From the NCBI RefSeq assembly GCF_001431625.1, contig NZ_LLXT01000125.1, positions 1-64,000 of the forward strand: 64,000 nt of DNA, in the 5' to 3' direction. This DNA comes from Stenotrophomonas geniculata ATCC 19374 = JCM 13324. GTDB taxonomy: Bacteria; Pseudomonadota; Gammaproteobacteria; Xanthomonadales; Xanthomonadaceae. The notes under the pieces are model-generated. The model was given only the letters and a program-made list of their open reading frames with translations. It had not been told where the DNA came from and made no database searches. Made by a program: the position numbers and the translations under genes. Positions within the stretch are counted from its first letter, which is position 1; each line of letters begins with the position of its first letter. Shown here piece by piece: positions 32,639 to 42,344 of this stretch.

Positions 32639-34405
32639 ATGAAGCGACACACGCAACGCTCCGCGCCACCACGCTCCGCGCGCCTGGCCCTTGCCACTGC
32701 CCTGGTGCTGGGCAGCCTGGCCGTCACCGCCCAGGCCCAGCAGGCCGATCCGCTGGCCGGGCGTCAGTGGCATCTGCTCAACACCGGGCAGGCCGTACTG
32801 GGCGATACGCTGCCGGTGGCCGGCAACGATCTCAACGTGGATGGCCTGTTCCGCAATGGCATCCGTGGCCAGGGCGTCACCATCGCCATCGTCGATGACG
32901 GCCTGCAGATCGCCCACCCGGACCTGGCCGCCAACGTCGCGGCGGTCGCGGGCAAGAACTTCGCCAACCAGAGCAACAATCCCTCACCGTCCAATCCGGA
33001 CCGCGACAATCACGGCACCATGGTCGGCGGTATCGCCGGTGCGGTGGGCGCCAACAACCTGGGCGTGCGCGGAGTGGCCTCAGCCGCCACACTCAAGGGC
33101 TTCAATTTCCTGGCATCCAATGCCCAGGGCAACTCGAATTCCAACATCGAGTACTCGTGGTGGGACGGCGCCGAAGTGGCCGACGTGGGGGTCTTCAACA
33201 ACAGCTGGGGCTCCAGCCCGGGCAACCCCAACCTGCCGTTGGCCTACAGCCAGAACGACATCACCGCCTATGAGCAGGCCATGTCCGGCACCCGTGGCGG
33301 GCGCGGTGGCATCTACGTGAAAGCCGCCGGCAACAACCACAACAACGGCGCACGCTCGGATGGCACCGACATCTGCTCGGCAGACACCAAGAACCGCAAC
33401 ACGGGCTGCATTCCGGCCGGCCGCGATCCGCGCAACAACCTGTTCAACGTGATCACTGTTGCCGCCGTGCGCGCCGATGGCGTGCGCTCGTCCTACTCGT
33501 CCACCGGCTCGGCGCTGTGGGTGTCCGGCTTCGGCGGCGAGAATGGCTGGCAGCGGCAGGTCGTGCCGGGGCAGCTGGCGATCCGCTACGATCCGGCCAT
33601 CCTCACCACCGACGTCACCGGCTGCGCGCAGGGCAGCAACAAGAATACGAGCCTGCGCAACACATTGGACGGCGATCAGTCCGCCATCGACAGCACCTGC
33701 AACTACACCGGCAAGATGAACGGTACCTCGGCGGCCACGCCGATGGTGTCGGGCGTGGCGGCACTGCTGCTGGAAACCAATCCAAACCTGTCCTACCGCG
33801 ATGTGAAGTACATCCTGGCCACCACGGCCACCCGCAATGACCCGAACCGGGCGGCGGTCACGCACTCCGATGGCCGCGTGCTGGTGCCGGGTTGGACGGT
33901 GAATGCCGCCGGCCGCGCCTACAGCAACTGGTACGGCTTCGGCGTGGTCAACGCCGCCCGTGCAGTAGAGGTCGCCGAGAACTTCCAGTCGCTGGGTGCA
34001 TTGGTGGACAGCGGCTGGCGCAACACGACGCGCACCGTAGCCATCGGCAATACCTCGGCCGCTGCTGCTCGCCTGACCTTCCAGCTGGCCAATGGCGCGC
34101 GCAACATCGAAAGCGTGCAGCTCGGCTTCCGGGTCAATCACAGCAACACCCGCCAGCTGCAGTTCGTGCTGGTCTCGCCCAGTGGCACGCGCAGCGTGGT
34201 GCAGCCGGCATTCACCGCGATCGGCTCTGGCCTCAATGGTGTCCAGCGCAACTTCACCAACTGGGACCTGCTGTCCAGCAATGCCTTCCTGGATGAGAAC
34301 GCCACGGGCACCTGGACGCTGGAAGTCACCGACCTGGGGCAGGCCGCGAACGCTGCATCGCGTGGCAACCTCGAATTCTTCAAGATCCGCGTTCTGGGGC
34401 ACTGA
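32639..34405 (+). CDS. secreted kexin-like S8 serine protease with P domain
   Basis: 588 residues. Signal peptide 1-33 (VLGSLAVTAQA) leads straight into the mature catalytic domain (DPLAGRQWHLLNTGQ), without the usual 70-100-residue propeptide. The triad is complete: Asp86 in AIVDDGLQ, His125 in RDNHGTMV and Ser364 in NGTSAATPM; oxyanion Asn is in KAAGNNHNNG. The DDGL motif and the C-terminal P/homoB domain (about 460-588) place it with kexin-like bacterial proteases such as Aeromonas ASP. Three Cys pairs are likely (CSADTKNRNTGC, CAQGS...DSTC). It overlaps the next gene (TGATG), which probably encodes its folding partner. Confidence 0.9.
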   Translation: MKRHTQRSAPPRSARLALATALVLGSLAVTAQAQQADPLAGRQWHLLNTGQAVLGDTLPVAGNDLNVDGLFRNGIRGQGVTIAIVDDGLQIAHPDLAANVAAVAGKNFANQSNNPSPSNPDRDNHGTMVGGIAGAVGANNLGVRGVASAATLKGFNFLASNAQGNSNSNIEYSWWDGAEVADVGVFNNSWGSSPGNPNLPLAYSQNDITAYEQAMSGTRGGRGGIYVKAAGNNHNNGARSDGTDICSADTKNRNTGCIPAGRDPRNNLFNVITVAAVRADGVRSSYSSTGSALWVSGFGGENGWQRQVVPGQLAIRYDPAILTTDVTGCAQGSNKNTSLRNTLDGDQSAIDSTCNYTGKMNGTSAATPMVSGVAALLLETNPNLSYRDVKYILATTATRNDPNRAAVTHSDGRVLVPGWTVNAAGRAYSNWYGFGVVNAARAVEVAENFQSLGALVDSGWRNTTRTVAIGNTSAAAARLTFQLANGARNIESVQLGFRVNHSNTRQLQFVLVSPSGTRSVVQPAFTAIGSGLNGVQRNFTNWDLLSSNAFLDENATGTWTLEVTDLGQAANAASRGNLEFFKIRVLGH

Positions 34406-34998
34406 TGATGAAGACGACCATTCTGTTGAGCACCCTCGCCCTCGCGGCGATGACCACCACCGCCTGGGCACAGAGTTCGGGCCAGACACCTCCGGCGAAG
34501 ACCTTGTCGACCGTAGACACGCAGCAGTTGAAGGCGGAGGCCACCGGCCGTTCGTTCAATGTGGGCGGCGCGCGCTTCCAGCTGGCGCCGTCGGCAACCG
34601 TGCAGCCGGCCAGCGGCGGCCAGTTCCGGATCACGACCGGGGCTGATGCCAGCGCGGCGGCCGTCGGTACCCGCAGCAAGCGGTCCACCGATGCGTCTAC
34701 CGGTGTGGCCGCACGTGCGGATGCCGGCGCCAGCAAGTTTGCGGCCGCTGTCTCCAACGATGGCGCGCCAGTGGTGGCGACCTCGCGGGTCAAGGTGTTC
34801 TTCACCGATGCGGCCTCGGCCCAGCGTGCGGCCACCGCCACCGGCGGCACCGTGGTGAAGGTATCCAAGGCCTCCGGCCGCGCGATTGTGGAGTACCCGT
34901 CGGTGAACGCGGCGCTGGATGCGACCACCAAGCTGCTGTCGACCGCCGGCATCAAGGCGGCCGAGCCGGACGTGGTGCAGTGGGAAGAAACCAAGTAA
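34405..34998 (+). CDS. secreted propeptide-like chaperone/inhibitor of the S8 protease
   Basis: 197 residues with a signal peptide (1-22, TTAWA before QSSG). A low-complexity Ala/Ser/Thr part is followed by a C-terminal module of about 75 residues (about 123-197): VKVFFTDAASAQRAATATGG, TVVKVSKASGRAIVEYP, NAALDATTKLLSTAGIKAAEPDVVQ. The strand-helix-strand-strand-helix-strand order and the ending like subtilisin prodomains (inhibitor I9 type) suggest a detached propeptide. Its start overlaps the protease stop. In Aeromonas sobria a small protein encoded after the kexin-like protease ASP is needed for its folding; the arrangement here is analogous. The fold call is by eye. Confidence 0.68.
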   Translation: MMKTTILLSTLALAAMTTTAWAQSSGQTPPAKTLSTVDTQQLKAEATGRSFNVGGARFQLAPSATVQPASGGQFRITTGADASAAAVGTRSKRSTDASTGVAARADAGASKFAAAVSNDGAPVVATSRVKVFFTDAASAQRAATATGGTVVKVSKASGRAIVEYPSVNAALDATTKLLSTAGIKAAEPDVVQWEETK

Positions 34999-35063
34999 GG
35001 CGTTGAGTGGTGCCCCCGGCCGGTTGGCTCTCCTGGCCGGCCGGGGGATGGGTGTGGGGGGAT

Positions 35064-35125
35064 GTGCCGACCAACGGTCGGCACCCACCAACAGCAGATC
35101 CAGACGTGCCAACCAAGGTTGGCAC
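35064..35125. repeat. two GTGCC-type palindromes
   Basis: GTGCCGACC-AAC-GGTCGGCAC (35064-35084) and GTGCCAACCAAGGTTGGCAC (35106-35125), each followed by CCACC. They lie between the convergent propeptide-like and Sco genes. Confidence 0.8.
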
Positions 35126-35134
35126 CCACCAGCG

Positions 35135-35836
35135 TCAGCGGGCGGCGAGTGTGTCGCTGTGTTTGCGGCTGCAGCTGGCCAGCGCGTCGTTGCCGGCGGC
35201 TGGATGAGCGGGCTCCAGCAGCAGGCGCTGCACGTCGGAGAACAGCTTGTCCACCGGCATGCCATAGGGCGCGAACAGGCGCAGGCGGCCCTGGCGGTCG
35301 AACACGTAGCCACCGGCGATGTGGCTCATGGTGTAGGTCTCCGGCACCTGGCCGGGCTCTTTCTCATAGAACGCCTTGAAGTCGCTGGCCATCGCGGCCA
35401 ACTGCGCTTCGTTGCCAACCAGTGCGATCGCCTTGGGGTCGAAGGCTTCCACATAGGTGCGCGCCACCTCCGGCGTATCACGCGCCGGGTCGACGCTGAC
35501 GAACACCACCTGCAGCTGGTCGGCATCCTTGCCCATCAGGTGCTTGACCTGACTCAGCTCGACCATGGTGGTCGGGCACACATCCGGGCAGCTGGTGAAA
35601 CCGAAGAACAGATAGGTCACCTGCCCCTGCAGGTCCTTCGGGCCACGCACGGTGCCGTGGCTGTCGGGCATCGACCACTGCTGGCCAAGTTCTTCGCAGG
35701 CGATGTCCTTGGAGTAGAAGTCCATGCGCGACTGCGCACTGCAGCCAGCCAGCAGGCCGATGGCCAGGCCTGCCAGCAGCGGCAGGCGGAAACGGGGAGA
35801 GAACAACGAACGGACAACAGCAGCAGGACGCTTCAC
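35135..35836 (-). CDS. Sco1/SenC/PrrC-family copper chaperone lipoprotein
   Basis: 233 residues from a GTG codon (best guess; no ATG is available before the lipobox). Lipobox LLAGC (Cys32), then a thioredoxin-like Sco fold with copper ligands Cys83 and Cys87 in TSCPDVCPTTM and a His in TMSHIAGGYVF (about 171). Sco proteins deliver copper to the CuA site or act as thiol reductants. The gene follows cyoABCD by about 110 nt, although the adjacent CyoA lacks CuA, so its partner may be elsewhere or it may help CuB loading. Confidence 0.85.
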   Translation of the reverse strand: MKRPAAVVRSLFSPRFRLPLLAGLAIGLLAGCSAQSRMDFYSKDIACEELGQQWSMPDSHGTVRGPKDLQGQVTYLFFGFTSCPDVCPTTMVELSQVKHLMGKDADQLQVVFVSVDPARDTPEVARTYVEAFDPKAIALVGNEAQLAAMASDFKAFYEKEPGQVPETYTMSHIAGGYVFDRQGRLRLFAPYGMPVDKLFSDVQRLLLEPAHPAAGNDALASCSRKHSDTLAAR

Positions 35837-35949
35837 GGGTACCACCAACGCAGATGCGGGCGGGGTCTCGGTCAGGCCTGCCCTTGGGGGAAAAGAGGGC
35901 TGAGGTGCCGGGGTGATCGCGCGATCCGTGCCGATCACCCCGGCCACGG

Positions 35950-36282
35950 TCAGTTGATCATCATGTGGTAGTGCATGCTCCAGATGATCCACACCGACAA
36001 CGCGACGATGATGAACAGGATCACCAGGGTGAACACGAAGCTGGCCAGGTTCCAGCCACCTTCGGACTTGCGGTCCATGTGCAGGAAATAGACCAGCTGC
36101 ACCAGGATCTGCGCCACCGCGAAGCCGACCAGCAGGAACAGCGTGAGCGGACGCGACAGCACCGGGTTCATCACCAGCGCGAACGGCACCACGGTCAGCA
36201 GCGCGCACAGCACGAAGCCGATCAGGTAGGACTTGGTGGAGCCGTGCGCATTGCCGGCGCGCGAGGTTTCGACGTGGGCCAT
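35950..36282 (-). CDS. cyoD: cytochrome bo3 quinol oxidase subunit IV
   Basis: 110 residues with three membrane segments (about 18-40, 46-66, 80-102). Typical CyoD features: STKSYLIGFVLCALLTVVPFALV and LVYFLHMDRKSEGGWNL. It assists CuB binding and assembly of subunit I. It starts 1 nt after the cyoC stop. The operon lacks cyoE, the heme O synthase gene, in this position. Confidence 0.92.
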   Translation of the reverse strand: MAHVETSRAGNAHGSTKSYLIGFVLCALLTVVPFALVMNPVLSRPLTLFLLVGFAVAQILVQLVYFLHMDRKSEGGWNLASFVFTLVILFIIVALSVWIIWSMHYHMMIN

Positions 36283-36283
36283 G

Positions 36284-36919
36284 TCAGAAGGCTCCGATCA
36301 GGTAGACGAAGGTGAAGACGCAGATCCACACCAGGTCCAGGAAGTGCCAGAACAGGCTCAGGCACGACACGCGGGTGATGTTGGTCGGGGTCAGGCCACG
36401 GCGGTAGACCTGGTGCATGACCACCGCCATCCAGATCAGGCCGCTGGCCACGTGCAGGCCGTGGGTGGCGACCAGCGCGAAGAACGCCGACAGGTAGGCA
36501 CTGGTGCTGGGGCCTGCGCCTTCGTGGATCAGGTGCGAGAACTCATAGATCTCCATGCCGATGAACGAGGCACCGAGCACGAAGGTCACGCCCAGCCAGC
36601 GCAGCACCGCCGAGGTGTCGTGGCGGTGCATCGCCAGTACGGCCTGGCCGTAGGTGATGCTGGAGACCAGCAGCAGGAAGGTCTCGGCCATCACGAACGG
36701 CAGCGAGAACAGCTCCTTGCCGGTGGGGCCGCCGGCGTAGGCGGTGCTGAGCACCGCGTACGAGGCGAACAGCGAACCGAACAGCACCAGGTCGGACATG
36801 AGGTAGACCCACATGCCGAACACCTTCATGCCGCCCTGCTCGTGGCTGTGGTCGTGTTCGTGGTGGTCCTCGTGTGCCTGCGTGCCGGTGGCCAGCTCGG
36901 GGCGGGTCAACAGGTTCAT
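36284..36919 (-). CDS. cyoC: cytochrome bo3 quinol oxidase subunit III
   Basis: 211 residues, five membrane segments. An acidic/His-rich N-terminus ([15 protein letters not shown]) precedes [26 protein letters not shown]; the conserved Glu lies in [12 protein letters not shown]. Length and motifs fit CyoC. The start overlaps the cyoB stop (ATGA). Confidence 0.93.
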   Translation of the reverse strand: MNLLTRPELATGTQAHEDHHEHDHSHEQGGMKVFGMWVYLMSDLVLFGSLFASYAVLSTAYAGGPTGKELFSLPFVMAETFLLLVSSITYGQAVLAMHRHDTSAVLRWLGVTFVLGASFIGMEIYEFSHLIHEGAGPSTSAYLSAFFALVATHGLHVASGLIWMAVVMHQVYRRGLTPTNITRVSCLSLFWHFLDLVWICVFTFVYLIGAF

Positions 36920-38892
36920 GCGCGTACCTCCTTCAGCTTGGCAAGGTTGGCCGCTTCAGTGCGCGCCACCTCTTCGGAACTGACGTAGTAGTCCACGTCC
37001 TCGTCGTAGGACCGCACGATCAGGGTGACGATCATCGCGATGAAGCTGGCCGCGGCCATCCACCAGATGTGCCAGACCAGGGCGAAGCACAGCACCAGGA
37101 TCCAGATGTTGAGGATCAGCGGCACGCCGGTGTTCTTCGGCATGTGGATCGGCGCGTACGTCTTCGGCGGCGGCGGCAGGCCGCGCTTCTTCGCTTCGTG
37201 GAAGGCGTCCAGCTCATCGGCCTTGGGCACCACCGCGAAGTTGTAGAACGGCGGCGGCGACGGCGTGGCCCATTCCAGCGTGCGCGCATTCCACGGGTCG
37301 CCGGTCAGGTCCAGGTTGCGCTTGCGGTCGCGAACGCTCACGTAGATCTGCACCAGCATCAGGATGATGCCCGCGAACACGAACAGCGCGCCGATGAAGG
37401 CGGCGATCAGGTACGGCGTCCACGCCGGGTTGTCGTACTGGTTCATGCGACGGGTCATGCCCATGAAGCCCAGCATGTACAGCGGCATGAAGGCCAGGTA
37501 GAAGCCGATCACCCAGCAGGCGAACGACCACTTGCCCAGGCGCTCGTTGAGGGTGAAGCCGAACACCTTCGGGAACCAGTAGGCGAAGCCGGCCAGGTAG
37601 CCGAACAGCGCGCCGCCGATGATGGTGTTATGGAAGTGCGCGACCAGGAACAGGCTGTTGTGCAGCAGGAAGTCCGCGCCCGGGATGGCCAGCAGCACGC
37701 CGGTCATGCCACCGATGGTGAAGGTGACCAGGAAGGCGATGGTCCACAGCATCGGCACGCTGAACTCGACGCGGCCGCCATACATGGTGAACAGCCAGGT
37801 GAAGATCTTCACCCCGGTGGGGATGGCGATGATCATCGTCATGATGCCGAAGAAGGCATTGACGCTGGCACCGGAGCCCATGGTGAAGAAGTGGTGCAGC
37901 CAGACGATGAACGACAGGATGCCGATCGCCAGCGTGGCGCCCACCATCGACTTGTAACCGAACAGCTTCTTGCGCGCGAACGTGGCCGTGACTTCAGAGA
38001 AGATGCCGAACGCCGGCAGCACCAGGATGTACACCTCCGGATGGCCCCAGGCCCACACCAGGTTCACGTACATCATCGGGTTGCCACCCAATGTGTTGGT
38101 GTAGAAGTTGAAGTCGAGGTAGCGATCCAGGGTGAGCGCGCCCAGCGCCACGGTCAGGATCGGGAAGGCGGCGATGATGATCACGCTGGTGACCAGCACG
38201 GTCCAGGTGAACACCGGCATCTTCATCAGGGTCATGCCCGGCGCACGCATGCGCAGGATGGTGATGAACAGGTTGACGCCGGTCAGCAAGGTGCCGATAC
38301 CGGATGCCTGCAACGCCCAGATGTAGTAATCAACACCCACGCCTGGGCTGAACTCGATGCCCGACAGCGGCGGATAGGCCACCCAGCCGGTCATGGCGAA
38401 TTCGCCAACGCCCAGCGAGATCATCATCAGCGCTGCGCCGACCACGAAGATCCAGAAGCTGAAGGCGTTGAGGAACGGGAACGCCATGTCGCGCGCACCA
38501 ATCTGCAGCGGCACGATGATGTTCATCAGGCCGACCACGAACGGGGTGGCCACGAAGAAGATCATGATCACGCCGTGCGCGGTGAAGATCTGGTCGTAGT
38601 GCTCCGGTGGCAGGAAGCCATCACTGCCCGGCCCGGCCGCGGCCAGCTGCGCGCGCATCATCAGCGCGTCGGCGAAGCCACGCACCAGCATGACCAGCGC
38701 CACCACCACATACATGATGCCGATCTTCTTGTGGTCCACGGTGGTGAACCAGTCGCGCCACAGCGGGCCCCACAGCTTGAAGTACGTCACTGCGCCAAGC
38801 AGCGCGAGGCCACCCAGCACCATGGCCGCCAATGTGACCACGACGATCGGCTCGTGCAGCGGCACGGCCTCCCACGTCAATTTACCCAACAT
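36916..38892 (-). CDS. cyoB: cytochrome bo3 quinol oxidase subunit I
   Basis: 658 residues with about 15 membrane segments. Heme-copper oxidase ligands are visible: the heme b His in the [11 protein letters not shown] segment, the CuB/Tyr motif [17 protein letters not shown] with the His-Tyr cross-link, the HH pair in [10 protein letters not shown], and heme His ligands in [11 protein letters not shown]. It starts [12 protein letters not shown] near residue 50, as in CyoB. It oxidises ubiquinol, reduces O2 to water and pumps protons. It lies 5 nt after cyoA. Confidence 0.96.
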   Translation of the reverse strand: MLGKLTWEAVPLHEPIVVVTLAAMVLGGLALLGAVTYFKLWGPLWRDWFTTVDHKKIGIMYVVVALVMLVRGFADALMMRAQLAAAGPGSDGFLPPEHYDQIFTAHGVIMIFFVATPFVVGLMNIIVPLQIGARDMAFPFLNAFSFWIFVVGAALMMISLGVGEFAMTGWVAYPPLSGIEFSPGVGVDYYIWALQASGIGTLLTGVNLFITILRMRAPGMTLMKMPVFTWTVLVTSVIIIAAFPILTVALGALTLDRYLDFNFYTNTLGGNPMMYVNLVWAWGHPEVYILVLPAFGIFSEVTATFARKKLFGYKSMVGATLAIGILSFIVWLHHFFTMGSGASVNAFFGIMTMIIAIPTGVKIFTWLFTMYGGRVEFSVPMLWTIAFLVTFTIGGMTGVLLAIPGADFLLHNSLFLVAHFHNTIIGGALFGYLAGFAYWFPKVFGFTLNERLGKWSFACWVIGFYLAFMPLYMLGFMGMTRRMNQYDNPAWTPYLIAAFIGALFVFAGIILMLVQIYVSVRDRKRNLDLTGDPWNARTLEWATPSPPPFYNFAVVPKADELDAFHEAKKRGLPPPPKTYAPIHMPKNTGVPLILNIWILVLCFALVWHIWWMAAASFIAMIVTLIVRSYDEDVDYYVSSEEVARTEAANLAKLKEVRA

Positions 38893-38897
38893 GTTCG

Positions 38898-39803
38898 TTA
38901 CTCCTGGGAAACCTGAGCACCGCCGGCAGCGCCCGCCGGGGTAGCAGCAGCGGTGTTCTCACCGACGCCGATGAACTGGTCGATGACCTTCTTGAACAGC
39001 AACGGTTCAACACTGGAGAAGTGCTGCACCGGTGCGTTCTTCGACGGCGCGGCCAGCGCCTTGAACTGCGTGAAGCTGAGCGCGTCGGGCGCGCTGCGCA
39101 CTTCGGCCACCCAGCGCTCGAAGTCTTCGTTGCTGCTGGCAGTGGCGATGAACTTCATGTTCGAGAAGCCATGCCCGCTGTAGTTGCCGGACATGCCACG
39201 GAACTGGCCGGGTTCGTTGGCGATCAGGTGCAGCTGCGTGCGCATGCCGGCCATCGCGTAGATCTGCCCACCCAGCTGCGGGATGAAGAAGGTATTCATC
39301 GTCGAGTTGGAGGTGATGTTGAATGCCAGCGGACGATTGGCCGGGAAGTTGAGCTGGTTGACCGTGGCGATGCCCAGGTCCGGGTACACGAACACCCACT
39401 TCCAGTCGGTGGCGATCACGTCCACGTGCAGCGGTTCGCCAGCCACGTCCAGCGGCTTGTAGGGGTCCAGCTCGTGGGTCGACTTCCACACGATCACCGC
39501 CAGCACCGCGATGATGATCAGCGGCACGCCCCAGACCACGATCTCCACCTTGGTGGAGTGCGACCAGTCCGGCGTGTATTTCGCTTTGGTGTTGCCAGCG
39601 CGGTAGCGCCACGCGAACACGAAGGTCAGCACGATGGCCGGTATCACCACGATCAGCATCAGGCCGATGCAGATCAGGATCAGGTCGCGCTGGGCGAGCC
39701 CGACCATGCCCTTCGAATCCAGCAGCACCCAGTCACAGCCCGACAGGCCGACGCAGGCCAGGGCGACCAGCGCCAGGCGGATGCGGTTCCAGCAGATATT
39801 CAT
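38898..39803 (-). CDS. cyoA: cytochrome bo3 quinol oxidase subunit II
   Basis: 301-residue lipoprotein: lipobox LSGC (Cys23), two membrane segments (about 38-62 and 80-105) and a periplasmic cupredoxin domain. The CuA-binding Cys-x3-Cys motif of cytochrome c oxidases is absent (the segment reads [15 protein letters not shown]), identifying it as a quinol oxidase subunit. It is the first gene of cyoABCD; the promoter should lie in the 180-nt divergent region shared with the MocR-type regulator gene. Confidence 0.94.
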   Translation of the reverse strand: MNICWNRIRLALVALACVGLSGCDWVLLDSKGMVGLAQRDLILICIGLMLIVVIPAIVLTFVFAWRYRAGNTKAKYTPDWSHSTKVEIVVWGVPLIIIAVLAVIVWKSTHELDPYKPLDVAGEPLHVDVIATDWKWVFVYPDLGIATVNQLNFPANRPLAFNITSNSTMNTFFIPQLGGQIYAMAGMRTQLHLIANEPGQFRGMSGNYSGHGFSNMKFIATASSNEDFERWVAEVRSAPDALSFTQFKALAAPSKNAPVQHFSSVEPLLFKKVIDQFIGVGENTAAATPAGAAGGAQVSQE

Positions 39804-39927
39804 TGGAGGTCAACCCTGTTGAAGAAGCGCGCTTGACCGGCTCGCCTGCGCGCAGCGCCCGGGCGTGGAGCGGCTACACTGTGGGTACGAGGTCGCCTAC
39901 AAGCAGGCGAACCAATCCAATCAAGCC

Positions 39928-39950
39928 CATACAAGATACAGCATTGTATG
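39928..39950. promoter_or_regulatory. palindromic operator, MocR locus copy 1
   Basis: CATACAA-N9-TTGTATG, 36 nt before the first MocR-type regulator gene and about 125 nt before cyoA on the other strand. A near-identical element with the same spacing is at 41425-41447. Probably an autoregulatory binding site that may also affect cyoA. Confidence 0.7.
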
Positions 39951-39986
39951 GACTTGTGCATCTGCACGTATGGAAAAATCTGACCG

Positions 39987-41402
39987 ATGACGCCACCTGC
40001 CGCCGGCCGCCGCCTGAAACGCCCCAATCGCACCTGGGTCCGCCCCTTCCGCGAGGGCGCCGGCCCGCTGTACCTGCAGATTGCCCAGCAGGTGCGCGAG
40101 GCGGTGGATGACGGCGTGCTGCGCCCGGGCGACCGCCTGCCGCCGCAGCGCGACCTGGCCCAGCAGGTGGGCGTGGACCTGACCACGGTCACCCGCGCCT
40201 TTGCCGAACTGCGCCAGGCCGGCCTGCTCGACGCGCAGGGCGCGGGCGGCACCTTCATCGCGCTGTCGGCCGGCAACCGCAGCACCTCGGTCGACCTGAG
40301 CATGAACATCCCGCCGCTGCTGGGCAGCGCGCCGTTCGCGCAGGGCATGGAAGCCGGCTTCCAGCACGTGGGCCAGCAGCTGGGCCAGGGTGAACTGATG
40401 AGCTACCACGTCGGCGCCGGTACCCGCGAGGACCGCGCCGCCGCCGTACAGTGGCTGGCACCGATCCTGGCGACGGTCGGCACCGACCAGGTAGTGATCT
40501 GCCCCGGTGCGCAGACCGCGCTGTGCGCGCTGATCCTGGCCCGCACCCAGCCAGGCGAGCTGATCGCCGCCGAGCAGCTGACCTACCCGGGCCTGCTGGC
40601 CGCCGCGCGCGTGCTGCAGCGGGGCGTGGTGCCGGTGGCGATGGACGCCGAAGGCATGCTGCCCGAGGCACTGGAAGAAGCCTGCCAGCTGCGCCGCCCG
40701 CGCCTGCTGTACCTGGTACCGACCATCCAGAACCCGACCACCGCGACGATGTCGGCACAACGCCGGCAGGCCCTGCTGGCGGTTGCCAAGCGCCACGATC
40801 TGACCGTGATCGAAGACGATCCCTACTGGTTGCTGGCCGGGGACGCCGCGCCGCCGTTGGCCGCCCATCGCGACGCCGGCTGCCCGGTCTACTACATCTC
40901 CACCCTGTCCAAGTGCCTGGCCCCGGGCCTGCGCACCGCTTACCTGGTGGTGCCGGCCGGCGAGCCGATGGAGCCGGTGCTGGACGCCCTGCGCGCGATC
41001 GCACTGATGCCGACCCAGTCGATGGTGGCGGTGGCCTCGCAGTGGATCCGCAGTGGCCAGGCCCAGGACATGGTGCAGCGCTTCCAGCAGGAACTGCGCG
41101 AGCGCCAGGCCATTGCCGCGCAGTACCTGCCGTCCCGTGCCCAGGCGCATCCGGCCGGCCTGCATGTGTGGCTGCCGCTGCCGCCACGGCTTGACCAGTA
41201 CCGGCTGATCCAGGCCGCGCAGGAACAGGGCCTGGGCATCGCCAGTTCCGACGCCTTCAGCGTGGAAGAACCGCCGCCGGGCAACGCCATCCGACTGTCG
41301 CTGGGCGGCGCGGTCGACCAAGGCGCGCTGGCCGGGGCGCTGGCCAAGCTGAACGAGATCCTGTCTGAAGCCCCCGAGGCCCGGCACAGCGCCATCGTCT
41401 GA
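39987..41402 (+). CDS. MocR-type regulator (GntR helix-turn-helix plus aminotransferase domain), copy 1
   Basis: 471 residues. The N-terminal GntR wHTH (about 22-90: GPLYLQIAQQVREAVDDGVLRPGDRLPPQRDLAQQVGVDLTTVTRAFAELRQAGLL) is fused to a fold-type I aminotransferase domain. The PLP lysine lies in STLSKCLAPGLRTAYLV; YPGLLAA and QNPTTATM correspond to cofactor-binding segments. MocR proteins use PLP or an amino-acid adduct as effector; known members control pyridoxine, GABA or taurine genes. It is divergent from cyoA, followed by a second operator, a two-gene unit and a paralogue. Confidence 0.87.
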   Translation: MTPPAAGRRLKRPNRTWVRPFREGAGPLYLQIAQQVREAVDDGVLRPGDRLPPQRDLAQQVGVDLTTVTRAFAELRQAGLLDAQGAGGTFIALSAGNRSTSVDLSMNIPPLLGSAPFAQGMEAGFQHVGQQLGQGELMSYHVGAGTREDRAAAVQWLAPILATVGTDQVVICPGAQTALCALILARTQPGELIAAEQLTYPGLLAAARVLQRGVVPVAMDAEGMLPEALEEACQLRRPRLLYLVPTIQNPTTATMSAQRRQALLAVAKRHDLTVIEDDPYWLLAGDAAPPLAAHRDAGCPVYYISTLSKCLAPGLRTAYLVVPAGEPMEPVLDALRAIALMPTQSMVAVASQWIRSGQAQDMVQRFQQELRERQAIAAQYLPSRAQAHPAGLHVWLPLPPRLDQYRLIQAAQEQGLGIASSDAFSVEEPPPGNAIRLSLGGAVDQGALAGALAKLNEILSEAPEARHSAIV

Positions 41403-41424
41403 GTCGTCCACGTGGCACGACATC

Positions 41425-41447
41425 CATACAAGATGATATTTTGTATG
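41425..41447. promoter_or_regulatory. palindromic operator, MocR locus copy 2
   Basis: CATACAA-N9-TTGTATG, embedded in a wider dyad ATCCATACA...TGTATGGAT (41422-41459). It lies just before the small membrane-protein gene and so probably controls the 41476-43859 unit. Sequence and spacing match copy 1. Confidence 0.7.
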
Positions 41448-41475
41448 CAATGTATGGATGAAGGGACGTGCATCG

Positions 41476-41736
41476 ATGCGCGCCGAGAAACTGAAGTTCC
41501 ACCTGGTGATGGCCGGTTGCGGCGGCTTTGTCGTGCTGATGCTGGCCGCGCTGGCCTGGGTCTGCCTGCAGCCACAGACCGTGGACGTACAGGCCGCCGA
41601 ACGCCATGCCATCGAGCAGTGCCTGCAGCGCAGCGAGGATCCGTCGCGTAGCGAGATCCAGCGTCGCGCGCAGGCCGATTCCTGCCGCGAGATGCGCAAG
41701 CAGTACGTGCACAAGTTCGGCCGGGAAGACTCCTGA
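41476..41736 (+). CDS. small single-pass membrane protein, 86 aa
   Basis: One N-terminal membrane segment (about 8-32, FHLVMAGCGGFVVLMLAALAWVCL) followed by a short charged extracytoplasmic tail with two Cys (IEQCLQRSE, ADSCREMRKQY). AAGGGA about 10 nt upstream favours this start; an ATG six codons earlier is possible. The stop overlaps the next start (TGATG). Family unknown; being coupled to a thioredoxin-like protein, its Cys pair may be a redox substrate. Confidence 0.65.
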   Translation: MRAEKLKFHLVMAGCGGFVVLMLAALAWVCLQPQTVDVQAAERHAIEQCLQRSEDPSRSEIQRRAQADSCREMRKQYVHKFGREDS

Positions 41737-42335
41737 TGGGCGCAGCCGCGCCGCGCCGCCGCTGGCTGCTGCCGACGATGATCGCCCTCGCCTGCCTGTT
41801 CATGGCCGGCGTGGCGGCTGCACTGTGGCAGTACTTCGGTTACAGCGCGCAGTCCACGTTCACCGAACAGGCCATCGTCTTCGACGACTCGCAGCTGCGC
41901 CTGCCGGCCGATCTGGCCGGAGATACCGGCCGCATCCGCGTGGTGCATTTCTGGGACCCGGCCTGCGGGGTGTGCAACCGCGAGACCGGTGCCCACCTGA
42001 GCTACCTGATCAGCATGTACCGCCGCGCCGGCATCGACTTCTACGCGATCCGTCGCCCTGGCACGCAGGGCGAACTGCCCGAGCCGCTGCGCAACAAGGT
42101 GATCAACCTGCCGTCCATCGACGGCATCGAGCACATCCCGGCCAGCCCTGCGGTGGCGATCTGGGACCGGCAGGGCCATCTGGCCTACGCCGGCCCGTAC
42201 AGCATCGGCATGGTCTGCAACTCGGCCAACAGTTTCGTCGAACCGCTGCTGGACAGACTGGTGCGCGGCGAAACCGTGCGCCCCAAGGGACTGCTTGCCG
42301 TGGGCTGCTACTGCCCCTGGCAGGCCAAGCGCTGA
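41736..42335 (+). CDS. membrane-anchored thioredoxin-like protein (DUF6436-like)
   Basis: 199 residues. A membrane anchor (about 10-33) is followed by a thioredoxin-like domain with active site CGVC (Cys77, Cys80) in VHFWDPACGVCNRE and a cis-Pro-like segment SPAVAIWD. The C-terminus has further Cys (MVCNSANS, GCYCPW). It is probably a periplasm-facing thiol oxidoreductase. It is coupled to the 86-aa membrane protein and followed after 9 nt by the second MocR-type gene; all three likely form one operon under the second operator. Confidence 0.72.
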   Translation: MGAAAPRRRWLLPTMIALACLFMAGVAAALWQYFGYSAQSTFTEQAIVFDDSQLRLPADLAGDTGRIRVVHFWDPACGVCNRETGAHLSYLISMYRRAGIDFYAIRRPGTQGELPEPLRNKVINLPSIDGIEHIPASPAVAIWDRQGHLAYAGPYSIGMVCNSANSFVEPLLDRLVRGETVRPKGLLAVGCYCPWQAKR

Positions 42336-42344
42336 GGACGCGCA

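Noticed and set aside
36874-38916. Very long open frame opposite cyoB (and similar ones opposite speA and the TonB receptors)
   Set aside because: Product is His/Asp/Gln-rich with no fold; caused by GC-rich codon bias of the real gene on the other strand.
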